A stretch of 8,528 bases of DNA from contig JANQQO010000037.1 in NCBI GenBank assembly GCA_028289305.1, positions 1-8,528 of the forward strand, read 5' to 3'. This DNA is from Rickettsiales bacterium (lineage in GTDB: Bacteria > Pseudomonadota > Alphaproteobacteria > Rickettsiales > JANQQO01). This document shows, in pieces, positions 5,744-8,528 of this stretch (positions within the stretch are counted from its first letter, which is position 1; every line of letters begins with the position of its first letter). The position numbers and the translations under genes are program-made. The notes under the pieces are model-generated. The model worked only from the letters and a program-made list of their open reading frames with translations, did not search any database and was not told where the DNA came from.

Positions 5744-6859
5744 GTGGACGCACCGGAAACGGAATCAATCTGCATCAGTTTCAAGGATAATCGCTTACTT
5801 CCGACCCTGTTTGGCGAGCAAAATGCGCATTTGCACAAACTGGAGTCGCAGCTTGGGGTCTCGGTTGCCTCGCGCGGCAATATGGTCTCTATCTCAGGCG
5901 ATGCACGCGATGTCTATATCTCTGAATCTGTACTCAAGAGTGTCTATCACAAATTAGAAAACGGCATGGAGCTATCCGAAGGCGAGTTCGATGGCGTCAT
6001 CAAGCTGTATAGTCAATCAGCAGCGGCAGAAGTGGAGCAAAATGGGCATGATGCGGTAGCACCTGCAGAGCAGCCAGAAAATCTAACAAATGGGGAGAAG
6101 CAAGACAAAATGGATGTAGCAGAAGCAGCGCCACCTGCGCGCGGCACTAATGGTAATGGATCCGCCGCCGTGCAGCAAAAAGACTGGGACAATAAAGGCA
6201 TCCAAACCTTAAAGAAGGTAATCAACCCATATTCAGTTCGGCAAGGCGAATATATCGATGCGCTCATGCAGGGACAGGTGACGTTTGCTGCAGGGCCAGC
6301 AGGTACGGGTAAGACCTATCTCGCGGTAGCAGCTGCGGTGGCACAGTTCCTCGCGCATAAGGTAGACCGCATCATCCTTTCCCGCCCTGCGGTGGAGGCG
6401 GGAGAAAAGCTAGGCTTTCTGCCAGGTGACATGCAAGAAAAGATCGATCCTTATCTGCGCCCACTCTACGATGCATTGCATGATATGTTGCCGGCAGAGA
6501 GGGTGGCCCGCTGTTTGCAGAATGGAGAGATTGAGATTGCGCCGCTCGCGTTTATGCGTGGCCGCACATTGCGCCATGCGTACGTTATCTTAGATGAGGC
6601 GCAGAACACCACGCCGGTGCAAATGAAAATGTTCCTCACGCGCTTAGGTGAGGGCTCACAAATGGCGATTACGGGAGATCTTTCGCAGATTGACCTGCCG
6701 CCCAACACCACTTCCGGCTTTCGTGATGCAGTAGAAAAACTGCAATCTGTTGAGGAAGTGGCGATTGTGCGGCTTGATGATAAAGATATTGTACGCCACC
6801 CGCTTACGGTGAAGATTGTTCAGGCCTATGAGCGGGCGGAGCAGAATAAAAAAGGGTAG
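5744..6859 (+). CDS. phoH: PhoH-family ATPase (YbeZ type)
   Basis: This is a cytoplasmic P-loop NTPase of the PhoH/YbeZ group, genetically and physically tied to YbeY in RNA metabolism and ribosome maturation. The 371 residues divide into three parts. An N-terminal KH-like region (about 12-90) contains NRLLPTLFGEQNAHLHKLE. A variable acidic and Ala/Asn/Gly-rich linker covers about 92-150. The C-terminal ATPase domain begins near IQTLKKVINPYSVRQGEYIDAL. Walker A is GPAGTGKT (184-191) and Walker B is VILDEAQN (281-288). The family blocks SRPAVEAGEKLGFLPGDM and ITGDLSQIDLP are intact. The linker accounts for a length slightly above E. coli YbeZ. The GTG start follows from the AGGGAGGT site. ybeY begins only 9 nt after its stop, which supports one functional unit. 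Confidence 0.96.
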   Translation: MDAPETESICISFKDNRLLPTLFGEQNAHLHKLESQLGVSVASRGNMVSISGDARDVYISESVLKSVYHKLENGMELSEGEFDGVIKLYSQSAAAEVEQNGHDAVAPAEQPENLTNGEKQDKMDVAEAAPPARGTNGNGSAAVQQKDWDNKGIQTLKKVINPYSVRQGEYIDALMQGQVTFAAGPAGTGKTYLAVAAAVAQFLAHKVDRIILSRPAVEAGEKLGFLPGDMQEKIDPYLRPLYDALHDMLPAERVARCLQNGEIEIAPLAFMRGRTLRHAYVILDEAQNTTPVQMKMFLTRLGEGSQMAITGDLSQIDLPPNTTSGFRDAVEKLQSVEEVAIVRLDDKDIVRHPLTVKIVQAYERAEQNKKG

Positions 6860-6868
6860 GGCGTATTA

Positions 6869-7420
6869 ATGCTGCCTGTGGGGAATATGTCTATAGCATC
6901 TGATCATCAGGATGAGCCGGGGCTTTATATGGAAGTCCTCCATAAAGCCGGGAACTGGCCAGAAATACTGCCAGAGTATGAGGAGCTGTGTGAGCGGGCG
7001 TGCAAAGTCGCTATTGTGAATGCCCATATCATGCGTGAGGTGCCATGGGTAGAGGTGGCGATCACCCTTACAGACAACGCAGAAATGCAGGCGCTGAACA
7101 ACCAATATCGCAACAAGAATACACCAACGAATGTGCTCTCTTTTCCGCAGCACAAATGGGATCCGTATGATTTTGCCGCTACTGATGTAGATAGAGATAA
7201 GCCCTGTATGCTAGGAGATATCCTCCTTGGTGCAGAAACTGTGGTGCAAGAGGCGGAGGCGCAAGGAAAGTCAATACAGCAGCATGTGGAACACTTGGTG
7301 GTACACGGCACGCTGCACTTGCTGGGATATGATCACATGCAAAAGCAAGATGCTGCACAGATGGAAGAATTAGAAATCGCAATTTTAGAAAAACTTGGGG
7401 TGAGCAACCCTTATATATAA
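6869..7420 (+). CDS. ybeY: Endoribonuclease YbeY (rRNA maturation factor)
   Basis: YbeY is a zinc-dependent single-strand endoribonuclease needed for 16S rRNA 3'-end maturation and late 70S quality control. The 183-residue product carries the signature HGTLHLLGYDH near the C-terminus, with zinc ligands His146, His150 and His156. The upstream NTPTNVLSFP block and the CMLGDILLG strand are also present. It is longer than most YbeY (about 150-165). The extra length is a short N-terminal extension before the first conserved strand at about residue 21. The ATG at 6869 is preferred because AGGG lies 7 nt upstream. Internal ATGs at 6887 and 6929 have worse ribosome-binding sites, and 6929 lies inside a hairpin. 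It is flanked by phoH (9-nt gap) and corC, whose Shine-Dalgarno overlaps the ybeY stop. Confidence 0.96.
   Translation: MLPVGNMSIASDHQDEPGLYMEVLHKAGNWPEILPEYEELCERACKVAIVNAHIMREVPWVEVAITLTDNAEMQALNNQYRNKNTPTNVLSFPQHKWDPYDFAATDVDRDKPCMLGDILLGAETVVQEAEAQGKSIQQHVEHLVVHGTLHLLGYDHMQKQDAAQMEELEIAILEKLGVSNPYI
6921..6949 (+). repeat. Hairpin-forming inverted repeat in the 5' part of ybeY
   Basis: GGCTTTAT (6921-6928) pairs exactly with ATAAAGCC (6942-6949). After a 2-nt bulge, GGA (6931-6933) pairs with TCC (6939-6941) around a 5-nt loop. The stem has 11 pairs and encloses the internal ATG at 6929. It lies about 50 nt into the mRNA coding region, where stable structure is normally avoided. Confidence 0.45.
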
Positions 7421-7430
7421 GGAGCGTATC

Positions 7431-8396
7431 ATGAAAGAAGCAGAATCAACGTTATTTGATCATTCGGAGGAGCCTCCGGACGAGGCGCCAGAGCCACTTT
7501 CTAGAAAGTCCCATGAGAATGGACATGCTCATGGGACACAGACTAGCTGGTTCAAAACACTTTCCCACAAAGTGAAGGGGTTATTACGCTTACGGCCGCA
7601 AACGCTCAAAGAATCCTTGGCAGAAGTGATTGAAGAGCATAATGCCGCGGGAGAAACGATCGACCCGGAAGAGCGGCTGCTACTTGATAATGTGCTATCC
7701 TTCAGCGATTTGAATGTGGGTGATGTGATGACGCCGCGTACCGATATTGTCTATATCGATAAGGCGGCATCATTAGAAGAGCTGCAGCAGATGATTGTAG
7801 AAAAGACCCACACGCGCATACCCGTATGCGATGGTTCATTGGATGATGTGCTTGGGTTTTTGCACGTGAAAGACCTGATTCCCTATCTCTCTAATCATAA
7901 ACCTTTTGAGGTAGAAGACATCGCGCGCCAGGTGATTTTTGTGCCGCCGGCGATGAAAGTCACAGATTTGCTGGTGAATATGCGTATTTCCCGCGTGCAT
8001 ATGGCGATGGTGGTGGATGAATATGGCGGTACGGCGGGTCTAGTCACCATGGAAGATGTCGTGGAGGAAATCGTTGGTGAAATTTGGGATGAGCATGATT
8101 TGCAGGAGGGGATGCCACTTATCCGTATGCTTAAAACTGGCGCGATAGAGGCCAGTGGGCGTGCAGAAATCGAGGAGCTGGAAGAAGTGCTGGGCGTATC
8201 ACTCAAGCTAGAACAGGAAGAGGGTGAGCCATATGATACGGTAGGCGGGCTGCTATTCGCACTATTGGGCTATATCCCTGTATCAGGAGAGATCGTATCT
8301 CACCCTGTTGGGTTTGAGTTTGAGGTGATAGAGGCGGACCCGCGGCGCATTAAACGCGTGCGTATTCGCCAGCAAAAGAAAGCAGCACAGACCTAA
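7431..8396 (+). CDS. corC: CorC/HlyC-type CBS-domain protein (YbeX)
   Basis: This is a soluble CBS-pair protein of the HlyC/CorC family, associated with Mg2+/Co2+ efflux and, in E. coli (YbeX), with ribosome-related phenotypes near ybeY. It has no DUF21 membrane domain, so it is the short cytoplasmic form. The 321 residues comprise an N-terminal extension with an acidic/proline-rich part and a His-rich patch SHENGHAHGT (27-36). Next come CBS1 (about 97-155, starting VGDVMTPRTDIV) and CBS2 (about 165-222, with VDEYGGTAGLVTMEDVVEEIVGEI at its end). The C-terminal CorC_HlyC domain spans about 235-312, with a conserved YDTVGGLL block. AAGGAG (7419-7424) overlaps the ybeY stop and sits 6 nt before the ATG, so the start is secure and coupling with ybeY is likely. 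E. coli CorC is 292 residues, and the extension explains the difference. Confidence 0.95.
   Translation: MKEAESTLFDHSEEPPDEAPEPLSRKSHENGHAHGTQTSWFKTLSHKVKGLLRLRPQTLKESLAEVIEEHNAAGETIDPEERLLLDNVLSFSDLNVGDVMTPRTDIVYIDKAASLEELQQMIVEKTHTRIPVCDGSLDDVLGFLHVKDLIPYLSNHKPFEVEDIARQVIFVPPAMKVTDLLVNMRISRVHMAMVVDEYGGTAGLVTMEDVVEEIVGEIWDEHDLQEGMPLIRMLKTGAIEASGRAEIEELEEVLGVSLKLEQEEGEPYDTVGGLLFALLGYIPVSGEIVSHPVGFEFEVIEADPRRIKRVRIRQQKKAAQT
7465..7478 (+). repeat. Short GC-rich inverted repeat near the corC start
   Basis: CGGAGG (7465-7470) and CCTCCG (7473-7478) are reverse complements separated by AG. It starts 34 nt after the A of the corC ATG. Folded, it would give five G-C-rich pairs with a 4-nt loop. 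On its own it may be chance, but it lies just upstream of a much stronger hairpin. Confidence 0.3.
7508..7537 (+). repeat. 10-bp perfect inverted repeat inside the corC 5' coding region
   Basis: GTCCCATGAG (7508-7517) and CTCATGGGAC (7528-7537) are exact reverse complements around a 10-nt loop. It lies 77 nt into corC and encodes the His-rich patch, so codons repeating His and Gly may produce part of the symmetry. No T-run follows, so it is not an intrinsic terminator. Confidence 0.55.
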
Positions 8397-8411
8397 CCCG
8401 TTTCCATTTTT

Positions 8412-8528
8412 GTGTATCACATACAACAGCAGATAATCGCACTTAAGGGCTGGCGGCGTTATGCGCTGGCCATGCTGTGTGGTGTGTTCGCGACGGCGGC
8501 ATTACCGCCACTATATATATTGCCGTTG
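8412..8528 (+). CDS. lnt: Apolipoprotein N-acyltransferase, N-terminal fragment (continues past window)
   Basis: Lnt is the inner-membrane enzyme that adds the third acyl chain to the N-terminal cysteine of lipoproteins. Only 39 codons are visible. The segment LKGWRRYALAMLCGVFATAA followed by LPPLYILPL matches the typical Lnt start: a short basic helix, then the first membrane helix ending in a PP motif. The catalytic domain lies outside. The only usable start before the conserved part is GTG 8412. It lacks a Shine-Dalgarno and lies 15 nt after the corC stop in the same reading frame, so re-initiation is plausible. The next in-frame ATG (8472) would cut into the first membrane helix. The corC-lnt order, known from E. 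coli (ybeX-lnt) and alphaproteobacteria, supports the call. Confidence 0.85.
   Translation, partial: MYHIQQQIIALKGWRRYALAMLCGVFATAALPPLYILPL

Noticed and set aside
8413..8425. Inverted repeat TGTAT-CAC-ATACA at the lnt start
   Set aside because: Five-bp A/T-rich arms are too short to separate from chance, and no regulator site is recognised.
8410..8437. Promoter-like TTGTGT and GATAAT near the lnt start
   Set aside because: The -10 would lie downstream of the only good lnt start codon, so transcripts from it would lack the start of the gene.

Overview
The window reads as ordinary chromosomal core genome from a Gram-negative bacterium, most likely an alphaproteobacterium of moderate GC content. 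The reasons are: a Fur-family regulator that keeps the canonical metal-ligand positions but lacks the structural cysteine pair, as is common in that class; an adjacent ornithine-lipid acyltransferase pair (OlsB, OlsA); and a miaB-phoH(ybeZ)-ybeY-corC(ybeX)-lnt gene order that is conserved in proteobacteria, including E. coli. Every confident gene is on the plus strand. I cannot name the genus. I see no tRNA, rRNA, CRISPR array, insertion sequence, phage gene or defence system.

Layout. Positions 2-493 hold the C-terminal end of an unrecognised Pro/Ala/Gln-rich protein that begins before the window. Positions 494-786 are non-coding and hold a 7-bp inverted repeat (632-650) and a plausible sigma-70 promoter (720-748). 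This promoter would drive gltA (787-2109, citrate synthase). After an 83-nt gap with a possible SD-masking hairpin comes fur (2193-2606). Next are olsB (2645-3475) and olsA (3465-4265), which overlap by 11 nt, and then miaB (4288-5670, tRNA methylthiolase). A 73-nt gap carries an extended -10 promoter and a strong Shine-Dalgarno for phoH (5744-6859), followed at short spacing by ybeY (6869-7420), corC (7431-8396) and the first 39 codons of lnt (8412 to the window end).

How the genes work together. gltA feeds the TCA cycle and fur senses metal status. olsB and olsA form a complete two-step route to the phosphorus-free membrane lipid ornithine lipid, using N-acylation and then O-acylation. miaB, phoH and ybeY belong to translation and RNA quality control: ms2i6A tRNA modification, a YbeY-associated ATPase, and an rRNA-maturation endonuclease. 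corC and lnt are envelope functions: a CBS protein linked to divalent cation transport, and lipoprotein N-acylation.

No previously undescribed system is evident. The most checkable oddities are non-coding or overlapping signals. They are a G7 run at the olsB/olsA overlap where a +1 slip would fuse the two enzymes, strong hairpins inside the first codons of ybeY and corC, a hairpin that could mask the fur ribosome-binding site, and a truncated-looking upstream ORF that ends in a deacetylase-like motif.
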